From Pseudomonas helvetica (GTDB lineage Bacteria > Pseudomonadota > Gammaproteobacteria > Pseudomonadales > Pseudomonadaceae): a stretch of DNA of 64,000 bases. The notes below the pieces were generated by a model that searched no databases, was not told the origin of the DNA, and saw nothing but the letters and a program-made list of their open reading frames with translations. Where the stretch lies: positions 4,165,501-4,229,500 of the forward strand of contig NZ_CP150917.1 of assembly GCF_039908645.1 (NCBI RefSeq). The letters run 5' to 3'. This document shows, piece by piece, positions 54,287-62,665 of the stretch (the stretch's first letter is position 1; each line of letters begins with the position of its first letter). A program made the position numbers and the translations under genes.

Positions 54287-55903
54287 TCATTCAGGAAACG
54301 GGGGCTGGGCAGGCGTTTCCTTTTCCGGGATATCGGTCATGGTCGCCTCGGTCAGCAGCAGGATACTGGCGACTGAAACGGCATTTTCCAGCGCGATACG
54401 CACCACCTTGGTCGGGTCGATGATGCCGGCTTCATACATGTCCACATAGACATTGGCTGACGCATCGAAGCCAATATTCCCCGGCTCCGCCAGCATACGG
54501 GCAACGACCACGCCAGCATCCACCGCCGAGTTTTCCGCGATCACCCGGGCCGGTGCTTCGAGCGCTCGGCGAAGTATCTGCAAACCGGTTTTGGCGTCGC
54601 CTTCGTAGCCCGCCTCTTCTGCGGCGAGAATCGGTACCGCCTTGAGCAATGCCAGCCCGCCCCCCGGAACGATGCCCTCGGCAATCGCCGCCCGAGTCGC
54701 CGAAATGGCATCATCCAGCGCGTCCTTGCGGGCCTTCATCTCGGCCTCCGACGGCGCCCCGACCCGGATCACCGCAACGCCGCCAGACAACCTGGCCAGT
54801 CGTTCCTGGAGTTTTTCACGGTCGTAATCGCTGGTAGTCGCGTCCATTTGCACGCGGATCTGTTGCAGGCGCGCCTCAATCGCCTCACGTTGACCGGCGC
54901 CACCGATCAACGCCGTGCTGTCTTTTTGCACCACGACGCGATGCGCTCGCCCCAACTGGCTCAAGTCCACCTGTTCAAGACTGATGCCCAGCTCATTGGA
55001 GACCACCGTTGCCCCGGTCAGAACGGCAATGTCCTGGAGCATTTCCTTGCGTCGATCACCAAAGCCGGGGGCCTTGATCGCCACCGCGCGCAATACGCCA
55101 CGGATCTGGTTGACCACCAGCGTGGTCAGCGCCTCGCCCTCTATGTCGTCGGCGATCAGCACCAGTGGCTGGCCACTTTTGGCGATCAACTCAAGCAATG
55201 GGATCAAGTCTTTGAGCACGCCGATCTTATGGTCACAGAGCAGCAGGTAGGCATCATCGAGTTCGACCTGCATCTTCTCGGTATCGGTCACGAAATACGG
55301 CGAGACGTAACCACGGTCAAAACGCATCCCCTCCATCACCTCGACCACGGTCTCAGTGGTCTTGGACTCCTCGACACTGACCACGCCTTCAACGCCGACC
55401 TTTTCCAGAGCATCTGCAACCAGCTGGCCGATAACCGCATCGTTATGCGCCGAAAGCGTGGCCACCTGGGCCTTTTCCTTGGGGGTACTGACCGGACGCG
55501 ATTGGGCTGCCAGCGATTGCACGACCAACAATAGCCCGCGATCCAGGCCACGCTTCAAATCAATCGCGCTGGCACCGGCGACGACGTTGCGTATGCCGTC
55601 AGCCAGGATGGCATGGGCCAGCACCGTTGCCGTGCTGGTGCCGTCCCCTACCGCATCGCCGGTACGTTCCGCCGCCTGGCGCAGCATCTGGGCACCCAGC
55701 CCCTCCTCGGGGTCTTGCAGGTCGATTCGCTTGGCAATCGTCACGCCGTCGTTGCAGACCGTCGGATTACCCCACTTGTTCTGAATCAACACCGATTTCG
55801 ATTTGGGCCCAAGGGTCACCCGAACCGCATCCGCCAGCTGGGTGGCACCGCAGAGGATTTTCTCGCGAGCGGCGGCACGAAACAGAATTTTACTGTGAGC
55901 CAT
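54287..55903 (-). CDS. Divergent GroEL-type chaperonin, without GroES
   Basis: 538 residues starting MAHSKILFRAAAREKILCGATQLADAVRVTLGPK at 55903 behind GGGAG. The ATPase segments GNPTVCNDGVTIAKRI, VGDGTSTATVLA and the Asp in LDDAISATRAA are intact. The C-terminus lacks the GGM repeat tail of standard GroEL and ends PAQPPFPE. No groES gene is next to it. It is probably a second, specialised chaperonin, possibly using the housekeeping GroES. An exact Anr site lies about 78 bases upstream, with a predicted leader of 36 bases, so it should be made when oxygen is low. Confidence 0.93.
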   Translation of the reverse strand: MAHSKILFRAAAREKILCGATQLADAVRVTLGPKSKSVLIQNKWGNPTVCNDGVTIAKRIDLQDPEEGLGAQMLRQAAERTGDAVGDGTSTATVLAHAILADGIRNVVAGASAIDLKRGLDRGLLLVVQSLAAQSRPVSTPKEKAQVATLSAHNDAVIGQLVADALEKVGVEGVVSVEESKTTETVVEVMEGMRFDRGYVSPYFVTDTEKMQVELDDAYLLLCDHKIGVLKDLIPLLELIAKSGQPLVLIADDIEGEALTTLVVNQIRGVLRAVAIKAPGFGDRRKEMLQDIAVLTGATVVSNELGISLEQVDLSQLGRAHRVVVQKDSTALIGGAGQREAIEARLQQIRVQMDATTSDYDREKLQERLARLSGGVAVIRVGAPSEAEMKARKDALDDAISATRAAIAEGIVPGGGLALLKAVPILAAEEAGYEGDAKTGLQILRRALEAPARVIAENSAVDAGVVVARMLAEPGNIGFDASANVYVDMYEAGIIDPTKVVRIALENAVSVASILLLTEATMTDIPEKETPAQPPFPE

Positions 55904-55973
55904 CAGGTTGTTCTCCCGAGTCATCCTGCAACAGGCTGGTACTTGCAGCTTCCCTGAAATGGCTCACGCGACG

Positions 55974-55987
55974 TTGATTTTTATCAA
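55974..55987. promoter_or_regulatory. Anr/FNR consensus site upstream of the chaperonin gene
   Basis: TTGATTTTTATCAA, an exact match. Confidence 0.8.
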
Positions 55988-56084
55988 CAAAGTCACGACG
56001 TCGCGGGGCCTTCACAGGTGCCTGTATGCGGGCGCATGCAGCGCAGCTGGTCCAGATGACTGACCATCAGCCATTGACCTCGAG

Positions 56085-56098
56085 TTGACAAAAATCAA
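56085..56098. promoter_or_regulatory. Anr/FNR-like site upstream of the zinc-ribbon gene
   Basis: TTGACAAAAATCAA, one mismatch. Predicts a rightward start near 56133, about 100 bases before the ATG at 56235. Confidence 0.6.
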
Positions 56099-56234
56099 CC
56101 TGTACAACAACCAGCCGCGGCCAAATGAACCCGTGAATTCCACGGCTCTGTCAGCGGGCACTATCGGTAAAAATCGATCTGAAAACAGGGCTGGGGGCGC
56201 AGTTTTTATCCTTCTCATTTGCGAGGAACAGGTC

Positions 56235-56732
56235 ATGGACAAACATCAGCTCAGTCAAAAAAACCAACTGTTCAAGACACCTGCCCATGACCCCTATTTA
56301 TTGCAGCGAGTCGCAGGCTCGGCCATCTGTTCGAAGTGCGATGCGATTTATCAGGCCGGTAACTGGACCTGGAAGCAGCCTGAAAACACGGTGATCGCTG
56401 ATGCCGAAACGGTGACCTGCCCGGCCTGTCGGCGCATCGATGACAACAGGCCGGCGGGCACGCTAACGCTGTCCGGGAGCTTCTTGCTCAAGCATCGAAA
56501 AGAAATCGTCAATCTGATCGAAAACACCGAGCGGCAGGAAAAAGCCGATCATGCCCTTGAGCGCCTCATCAAGCTGACCGACTCCGAGGGCGCTCTGGTC
56601 GTGACCACCACCGGCATCCATCTCGCCAACCGCTTGGGTCATGCACTGACAGGCGCTTTCAAAGGCCACGCGAATTACCATTACAACGATGACCAATATC
56701 AGTTGAGCGTCAGCTGGACACGTGATGAGTAA
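56235..56732 (+). CDS. Zinc-ribbon protein, BCAM0308-like
   Basis: 165 residues starting MDKHQLSQKNQLFKTPAHDPYLL at 56235 behind GAGGAACAG. Two CxxC pairs (ICSKCDAIYQAGNW and VTCPACRRIDDNRP) form a probable zinc site in the first 80 residues. The rest has HRKEIVNLIENTERQEKADHALERL and a beta-rich ALVVTTTGIHLANRLGHALTGAFKG segment. The protein resembles the BCAM0308 family of unknown function, and the two-part layout (zinc ribbon plus nucleic-acid-like fold) is reminiscent of NMD3-type proteins. Soluble. Probably low-oxygen induced. Confidence 0.75.
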   Translation: MDKHQLSQKNQLFKTPAHDPYLLQRVAGSAICSKCDAIYQAGNWTWKQPENTVIADAETVTCPACRRIDDNRPAGTLTLSGSFLLKHRKEIVNLIENTERQEKADHALERLIKLTDSEGALVVTTTGIHLANRLGHALTGAFKGHANYHYNDDQYQLSVSWTRDE

Positions 56733-56829
56733 AGCGAGACCGGCTGATGACGACAGTCAGAAAGCCAGGCAACAAAAAAGTTTGTGTACCCAGAACCCCG
56801 TCACCCAGCAACAGCTGTTGGCCAAAGGC

Positions 56830-56853
56830 CCCTTGCCGCCACACCGGCAAGGG
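56830..56853. terminator. Hairpin between converging genes
   Basis: CCCTTGCCG / CGGCAAGGG with short loop; T-rich tail weak on both strands. It lies between the zinc-ribbon gene and the MBL RNase gene. Confidence 0.5.
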
Positions 56854-56872
56854 ACTTTCGGTCATCAGGATT

Positions 56873-58249
56873 TCAGGCCGGGACCGGAACGCCGGTCAGC
56901 TCAACGCTGTCACGGTACTCCGGCACCGAGACCGACCACCCCAGCTCCAGGCTGATGCGCCGACGCAGCACATCCGATGCATTGGGTTCTCCGTGCACGA
57001 CATAGGTGTGTTTCGGTGGCCGCTTGAAGCCCCTTAGCCACTGCATGATTTCATCCCCGTCGGCATGCGCGGACAAGGTCCCCATGGGCACCACTTCGGC
57101 CCGAATCGGCACGTCCTTGCCATGAATCCGCACCGACGGCGCGCCGGCGATGATCTGTGCACCGCGAGTTCCCCCGGCCTGGAAACCGGGAACCAGCAGC
57201 GTATTGAGCGGGTTGGGGGCCAGCGCCTTGAGGTGGTGAAGCACCCGCCCCCCGGTGGCCATGCCGCTGGCAGCGATGATCACCGCAGGGGTGCGCTGTT
57301 GGTCAAGGTCGATGGAGTCTCTGACCGAACGCACGAAACGCGCGGCATGGCACATGCCTTCGCATTCCTCCAGCGACAGCCGGTGCTCACTGCGAAAACG
57401 CTGGTACAAGCGAGTGACATCGGTGGCCATGGGGCTGTTGAGGTAGATCGGCAGGTCGGGGATCGCCTTCTTCTGTTTCAGCCGATAGAGGTGATACATC
57501 AGCAGTTGCGCACGCCCGACCGCAAACGAAGGCACCAAGGTAATGCCGTGGCGCAATGCCGTGCGGTTGATAACGTCGGCCAGTTGCTCCTCCGGGGGCT
57601 CGGCGGGGTGCTGACGGTCGCCGTAGGTCGACTCCACCAACAGATAGTCCGCCTGTTCGATGGTTTCCGGAGCGAACATCAACGGATCATTCGGCCGCCC
57701 CAAGTCCCCGGAAAACACCAGGCTAATGCCTTCTGCACGCACTTCCACGGTGGCCGCGCCAAGGATGTGCCCGGCACAGCGCAACTGGATACTGATCCCC
57801 GGAGCAATGTCGACCTGATGGTGCAACTCGACTGGCCGCAACAGCTTCAGGGCCCTTTGCGCATCCTGTTCGGTGTACAGCGGCAAAGCCGGATCGTGTT
57901 TGGAGAAGCCATGGCGGTTGGCGTATTCGGCCTCCTCTTCCTGCAAGCGGCCACTGTCGAGCAGCAGTATCTTGACCAGCTCGCAGGTCGCCGCCGTGGC
58001 ATAGACCGGGCCGCGATAACCATTGCGCACCAACACCGGCAGGTAGCCGCTGTGATCGATATGAGCATGGGTCAGAACGATGGCTTCCAGATCGCGGACC
58101 GGCAGATGGAAAGGGTCCCAGTTGTGCAGGCGCAGCTGTTTGTAGCCCTGGAACAGGCCGCAATCGATCAACACATGTTTGTCGTGATGTTCCAGCAGGT
58201 ACTTGCTGCCCGTCACCGTGCCAGCCGCACCGAGAAATGTCATTCGCAT
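56873..58249 (-). CDS. MBL-fold beta-CASP RNA-processing nuclease
   Basis: 458 residues starting MRMTFLGAAGTVTGSKYLLEHHDKHVLIDCGLFQG at 58249 behind AAGGAGACGGGC. The metallo-beta-lactamase ligands HAHIDHSGYLP, the GDLGRPNDPL segment and the beta-CASP motifs PSFAVGRAQ, ASGMATGGRVLHHL and VHGEP match the Ysh1/CPSF-73-like bacterial family. Members act as RNA endo/exonucleases on mRNA or rRNA. An exact Anr site is 67 bases upstream with a predicted leader of 26 bases. It may remodel the transcriptome at low oxygen (inference). Confidence 0.92.
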   Translation of the reverse strand: MRMTFLGAAGTVTGSKYLLEHHDKHVLIDCGLFQGYKQLRLHNWDPFHLPVRDLEAIVLTHAHIDHSGYLPVLVRNGYRGPVYATAATCELVKILLLDSGRLQEEEAEYANRHGFSKHDPALPLYTEQDAQRALKLLRPVELHHQVDIAPGISIQLRCAGHILGAATVEVRAEGISLVFSGDLGRPNDPLMFAPETIEQADYLLVESTYGDRQHPAEPPEEQLADVINRTALRHGITLVPSFAVGRAQLLMYHLYRLKQKKAIPDLPIYLNSPMATDVTRLYQRFRSEHRLSLEECEGMCHAARFVRSVRDSIDLDQQRTPAVIIAASGMATGGRVLHHLKALAPNPLNTLLVPGFQAGGTRGAQIIAGAPSVRIHGKDVPIRAEVVPMGTLSAHADGDEIMQWLRGFKRPPKHTYVVHGEPNASDVLRRRISLELGWSVSVPEYRDSVELTGVPVPA

Positions 58250-58309
58250 GCCCGTCTCCTTGAACACTGATGGGTACGCTATTGATCCTCCCTTTACGTC
58301 TTCCGGCAC

Positions 58310-58323
58310 TTGATATTTATCAA
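58310..58323. promoter_or_regulatory. Anr/FNR consensus site upstream of the MBL RNase gene
   Basis: TTGATATTTATCAA, an exact match with the geometry expected for class II activation. Confidence 0.8.
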
Positions 58324-58355
58324 CAGCAGCCGGGCTGGCTCCGTCTTATCGAGGC

Positions 58356-59498
58356 TCAGCCCCTGAAAATGTCGAATGGCTCGATTTTCAGCACCTTGCG
58401 TATGCCCACGTAACTGGAAACCCCGGCGATCAACAGCACCAGGCCAAAGGCCAGCCCCAGGTTCCAGAACGTAATCATCGCTGCGTAATTGGGCAGATAG
58501 GTGCGCACCGTGAAGATCATCAACGTGACCAGCCCGACCCCCAGTCCGTACCCTGTCAAGCAGGTGAACGTCGCCATGAAGAGGATCATGTAGATCAGTT
58601 CGCGGCCCTTGGCGCCAATGGCCTTGAGGGCTGCGAACTTGTCGAGGTTTTCCAGGATGAAGGTGTAGAACGTCTGACCGGAGATGGATAACCCGACCAG
58701 GAAACTGATCACCGTCATCGTCAAAATGTTGGTGCCGACCCCGGTCTGAAAGATGTAGAAATCGGTAATCCGCTGGTTGAACTCTCCCCGGGTCAAGGCG
58801 ACATAGCCCAACTGCGCAACCTGCTGTTTGATCCCGGCCTCTGCGGCCTTGTTCCTGGGTTCCAGCAGAATGTAAGACACCGTGAAGCGGGTGGTCGGGA
58901 TGTATTCGATGGCTCGTCGGTAGGTGGTGTAGAGCGTCGGTATGCCGGTCAATCCACTGGTCAGTACCTTGGCGATGGCGACGATGGTGCCGCGGTGGTC
59001 ATTGAGCTCGAAGGAGGTGCCAATCCGCGGATTCTCCAGTTTCGAAAACTCGGCGTCGTGGACCATGATGAATGCGTTTTCCGCGTAAATGTCCTCGATA
59101 GAACCCTCTTCAAGCTCAGGGCGACCGAACAGGCTGGTGTCGTCGAGACCTATCACACTGACCGCCTGATAGGTGCCACTGGCCAACCTGACCTGGGCGC
59201 CGCCAATGAATACAGGCACCGCGTAGCGCACCTGCTCCATGCTGCGTACGGCATCGAGCAAATAGTCGGGCAGAGGAATGACAATGGTCGGTGTGTTCAC
59301 GGCCGGGTCCATGATCCACATCGCCGCGCCGATATTGGTCACCGTCGAGTGGGCGCGATTGAGGATGCCGGCAAACAGTGCGGTCATCTGCAACATCAGG
59401 AACACCGAGAAAGTAATCCCTACCAGCAGTGCCGAAAACTTGGCCTTGTCGTTGACCAGCAGCTTGAAGCCGATCCGCAGGATGCCTGAGTATTTCAT
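58356..59498 (-). CDS. ABC exporter permease, DevC/MacB type
   Basis: 380 residues starting MKYSGILRIGFKLLVNDKAKFSALLVGITFSVFLML at 59498. Four membrane helices are predicted: one near the start (about 23-44), and three at the C-terminus (about 265-290, 310-335, 345-370), separated by a large periplasmic domain. This is the FtsX/MacB-type permease layout, of the DevC subgroup. It is the last gene of a four-gene unit in which each gene overlaps the next by four bases, after the outer-membrane factor. With the ATPase at 61872 and the adaptor at 60988 it forms an inner-membrane export complex. Confidence 0.88.
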   Translation of the reverse strand: MKYSGILRIGFKLLVNDKAKFSALLVGITFSVFLMLQMTALFAGILNRAHSTVTNIGAAMWIMDPAVNTPTIVIPLPDYLLDAVRSMEQVRYAVPVFIGGAQVRLASGTYQAVSVIGLDDTSLFGRPELEEGSIEDIYAENAFIMVHDAEFSKLENPRIGTSFELNDHRGTIVAIAKVLTSGLTGIPTLYTTYRRAIEYIPTTRFTVSYILLEPRNKAAEAGIKQQVAQLGYVALTRGEFNQRITDFYIFQTGVGTNILTMTVISFLVGLSISGQTFYTFILENLDKFAALKAIGAKGRELIYMILFMATFTCLTGYGLGVGLVTLMIFTVRTYLPNYAAMITFWNLGLAFGLVLLIAGVSSYVGIRKVLKIEPFDIFRG

Positions 59499-60991
59499 GG
59501 CGTCTGCCTGCTGCCCGCAGGGGGCGGAGTGTTCCACCAGCCGCCGCCCAGCGCGACGAACAACCCGACGGTGTCCTGATGACGCTGGGCAAGTGCTTGC
59601 AGATAGGCGATGTTGACCTGATGCAACTGTACATCGGCCGACAGCAGATCCAGATAGGTCACCAGGCCTGATCGGTAGTTGGCTTGCAGCAAACGCAGCG
59701 CTTCTTCAGCGGTAGCCTGTGCCTCGGTCTGTTTTTGCAGGACCTGTGCATCGAACTCCAGGGCCTTGAGGGCATCGGCCACTTGCGCGAAAGACTCGAG
59801 CACGGTTTGCCGATAATTCGCTGCCGCCTGCTGATAGGCATCGATTGCCGCTTTACGGCCAAACCACAGGCTACCGCCCTGGAACAGCGGGACATCGATG
59901 GAGGGGCCAACACTCCAGAACCGCCCACCACTCGCAAATAATGACCCCGGGGTCGACCCGGCCGTCCCATAGGTCCCGGTCAGATTGAAACTGGGAAACA
60001 TCGCCGCCGTGGCCACCCCGATGTTGGCACTGGCCCGGTGCAGCTGTGCCTCTGCGGACAAGATATCCGGCCGCTGCCGGACCAACCTCGAAGGCAGGCT
60101 GACCGGCAAATCGGTGGGCAGCGAAAGACCGGTCAGCTCGATATTGGGGAGACTGACATCGGTGGGTGCGACGCCTTCGAGGGTGGCCAGCAAATGCTCG
60201 GCCTGGCTGATTTTCTGCTCCAGCGCCGGCAACAAGGCCTCATTGCTGGCAATCAGGCTGCGCAAACTGAGCACCGCCGAATAAGGCGCCGTGCCGCTGC
60301 GCACCTGGACCTCGGTGGTCCGAAGCTGTTGTTTTTGCAGCGCAATCAACTGCTCGGTGGCGCGCCTTTGCGCGATATAGCCGGCACGGGCGATGGCGGC
60401 ATTCACGACATTGGCGGTCAGGCTGAGGTAAGCCGCATGGGTCAGCCAGGTTTGATGCTCGACCTCGGCTTGCAGGCCTTCCACCGTTCGACGCTGTCCG
60501 CCAAACACATCGAGGGTGTAGCTGATCGTGCCACTCAGGGTCACGACGTTGAAGATCGTCCCTCCCGTCGTCAGCCCTTGCTGGAGCGGAGCATTGCGTT
60601 CGCGGGTCGCGCCGGCGTGAAGATCCAGGTGCGGATAGAAAACCCCATGACCGGCCATGAGCGTGTCCTGGCTTTGCCGCAGGCTGGCTTCGGCAGCCTG
60701 CAAGGTCTGGTTGTTGGCCGTCGCCTGGCGAACCACTGCATCCAGAGAGCCGGACTTGAACAACCGCCACCAGTCAGGCACCACTTCAGCCCCCGGCAAA
60801 AAATGCTGCGCCTGACCCTGCGCCGCCACGGTCGCCGTCGCCGGATTGCCGGTATAACCGCTCTGCGACGGCGTTGGCGGACGCGAAAAGTCCGGGCCTA
60901 CGGTGCAAGCACTCATCGCCATCAGAATAATCACGGGGAGCACCCGGGCATGCAATCGCAGAGGTCGATGGACGCGGGACTGGCACATCAT
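59495..60991 (-). CDS. Outer-membrane efflux lipoprotein, NodT/OprM family
   Basis: 498 residues. The signal has lipobox MSAC (Cys29), and two outer-membrane-factor repeats follow (SLDAVVRQATANNQTLQAAEASLRQSQ; RLVRQRPDILSAEAQLHRASANIGVATAAMFPSFNLTG), typical of TolC-type tripartite efflux channels. It overlaps the adaptor and the permease genes by four bases each. It should provide the outer-membrane exit duct for the ABC exporter. NodT-type channels are usually with RND pumps; here the partner is an ABC pump. Confidence 0.92.
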   Translation of the reverse strand: MMCQSRVHRPLRLHARVLPVIILMAMSACTVGPDFSRPPTPSQSGYTGNPATATVAAQGQAQHFLPGAEVVPDWWRLFKSGSLDAVVRQATANNQTLQAAEASLRQSQDTLMAGHGVFYPHLDLHAGATRERNAPLQQGLTTGGTIFNVVTLSGTISYTLDVFGGQRRTVEGLQAEVEHQTWLTHAAYLSLTANVVNAAIARAGYIAQRRATEQLIALQKQQLRTTEVQVRSGTAPYSAVLSLRSLIASNEALLPALEQKISQAEHLLATLEGVAPTDVSLPNIELTGLSLPTDLPVSLPSRLVRQRPDILSAEAQLHRASANIGVATAAMFPSFNLTGTYGTAGSTPGSLFASGGRFWSVGPSIDVPLFQGGSLWFGRKAAIDAYQQAAANYRQTVLESFAQVADALKALEFDAQVLQKQTEAQATAEEALRLLQANYRSGLVTYLDLLSADVQLHQVNIAYLQALAQRHQDTVGLFVALGGGWWNTPPPAGSRQTP

Positions 60992-61875
60992 TTCTGTCCT
61001 ATGAAGACATCCACCAACTGCCCCGGGTACACCCTCGGGAGGTCTTTTTTCTCGAACCGGAAAACCACCGGCAACACCCTGAGATCGACTTTCTCCTGAC
61101 GCTGATTGGACAACTGGATTTTCGGCGACACGTACGGCTGCACGCGAACGAACTCCAGCGGCACCTTGATATCCGAGCCATGGATCAACATCTGTGCACG
61201 GATATGTTCGGGCGTCGGCAAGCGGGCAATCAGGATCTCGTCCACGTAGCAGCGTACCGCCAGATAGGTCTGCTCAGCGCTCATCACCGCCAACGGGCTG
61301 AATTGCTGGATATACGGGTCATAGGCGCCCTGTGGCGACACATAGCTGCCCACGGTGGTATTGATGGCCAGGACCACGCCATCCACCGGGGCCTTGATCG
61401 CATATTGCGCAAGCGTGGCATTCGCCGCCTTGAGCGCTGCCTGTGCCTGGGCCGCGGTATCTTTTGCGGTGTCCAGCGTGTCCTTGCTGATGGACTTGGG
61501 ATCAATCCCGTAGGACGCCAGGCGCTTGGTGTATTGGTCCTGAGCGGTTTTCAGACTGGCTTGCGCCAATTCGAAGTTTGCCCTGGGCACGGCGTCATCG
61601 ATGGTCACCAGGGGCGTACCGCGGGTGACAGCCTGCCCTTCTTGCACCAGCACTTGAGTGATTGGCCCGGAAACCTGCGGGTAAATCACGATATTGGAAC
61701 CGCCGGGCTGCTCGCTTTCGATAATCCCGTTCGCATAAATCGCGGTGTCATAAGTGCTGCTCGCCGGGGCGAAGGCTGGCGGCAATGGACGGGGCGTGCG
61801 TCCGAGCAGGTAGGCGGCGGTCACCCCGGCCAATACACCGATGACTGCCAGCACAAACAGCACCCGGTTCTTCAT
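60988..61875 (-). CDS. Periplasmic adaptor, HlyD/DevB family
   Basis: 295 residues. One N-terminal membrane segment (about 5-24) is followed by biotinyl-lipoyl-like half motifs (YPQVSGPITQVLVQEGQAVTRGTPLVTID) and a coiled-coil hairpin (about 85-140, ASLKTAQDQYTKRLASYGIDPKSISKDTLDTAKDTA). The second lipoyl part is AIKAPVDGVVLAINTTVG. It links the ABC permease to the NodT-type channel. It overlaps both neighbours by four bases. DevB-type adaptors in cyanobacteria serve glycolipid export; here the cargo is unknown. Confidence 0.9.
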   Translation of the reverse strand: MKNRVLFVLAVIGVLAGVTAAYLLGRTPRPLPPAFAPASSTYDTAIYANGIIESEQPGGSNIVIYPQVSGPITQVLVQEGQAVTRGTPLVTIDDAVPRANFELAQASLKTAQDQYTKRLASYGIDPKSISKDTLDTAKDTAAQAQAALKAANATLAQYAIKAPVDGVVLAINTTVGSYVSPQGAYDPYIQQFSPLAVMSAEQTYLAVRCYVDEILIARLPTPEHIRAQMLIHGSDIKVPLEFVRVQPYVSPKIQLSNQRQEKVDLRVLPVVFRFEKKDLPRVYPGQLVDVFIGQK

Positions 61876-62591
61876 GACGAGGTCCGGTCAGGTTCGCTGA
61901 TGCGGCCATCTTCCATGTGAATGATGCGGTCGGCGTACTCATTGATCCGCGCGTCGTGAGTGACGATCAGAATGCAACGCTGCTGGTTGAGAATATTCGA
62001 CTTCACGAAGGCAATGATCATCTTCCCGGTGTCACCGTCGAGGGACGCGGTGGGCTCGTCGAGAATCAATAGCTGCGGGCCGCCGATGATCGCCCGGGCG
62101 ATCGCCACCCGCTGTTGTTCGCCGCCGGAGAGCTTGACCGGCAGAATGTCGCCGCGGTCCTTGAGGCCGACCACTTCCAGGCTCTGCTTCGCCTGCGTTA
62201 TGGCGTCATCCCAGTCACGATGCTTGAGGATCAGGGGAATCGCGACGTTCTCGGCAGCGGTCAGCCGTGCAAAAAGGTGGTAGTCCTGAAACACGAAGCC
62301 GATGTTATTGAGGCGTAACTCCGCCAACTGATCGGTGCTCAGGCTCCAGATGTCATTGCCATTGATCTTCACCGTACCGGCATCCGGCCGCAGAATGCCG
62401 GAGATCATGCTCAGCAGGGTGGTCTTGCCGCTCCCTGACGGGCCGACGATGAACACCATTTCGCCAAACTGTGCGACCAGTGAGACCTGATCGACAGCCT
62501 TCATTCGTACGTCCCCTTCCCCGAACCATTTGGTCAGGCCGCTCGAATCAATCGCCGGATGATCGGCAGAACCCGTTTGATCCGAACTCAT
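61872..62591 (-). CDS. ABC exporter ATPase, DevA/MacB type
   Basis: 239 residues starting MSSDQTGSADHPAIDSSGLTKWFGEGDVRMKAVDQVSL at 62591. Walker A GPSGSGKTT, the Q-loop, signature LSGGEQQRVAIARAI and Walker B LLILDEPTASLDG are present. It is the first gene of the exporter operon and lies 74 bases after the usp gene at 62666, so both may be read from the Anr-like site at 63715. The LolD/DevA/MacB family powers extrusion of lipids, lipoproteins or small molecules from the inner leaflet or periplasm. Confidence 0.94.
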   Translation of the reverse strand: MSSDQTGSADHPAIDSSGLTKWFGEGDVRMKAVDQVSLVAQFGEMVFIVGPSGSGKTTLLSMISGILRPDAGTVKINGNDIWSLSTDQLAELRLNNIGFVFQDYHLFARLTAAENVAIPLILKHRDWDDAITQAKQSLEVVGLKDRGDILPVKLSGGEQQRVAIARAIIGGPQLLILDEPTASLDGDTGKMIIAFVKSNILNQQRCILIVTHDARINEYADRIIHMEDGRISEPDRTSS

Positions 62592-62665
62592 GAGCGCTTC
62601 TGCTCCCGATCGGCCGATGCCCCTGGGCACTGGCAGTTATCGAATACCGCCACCACGATACGCCA

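Larger units (their letters stand above)
55904..56234. other. Divergent promoter region of the chaperonin and the zinc-ribbon gene
   Basis: 331 bases with no gene. It contains two Anr-type sites, 55974-55987 for the leftward chaperonin and 56085-56098 for the rightward gene. Confidence 0.6.
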
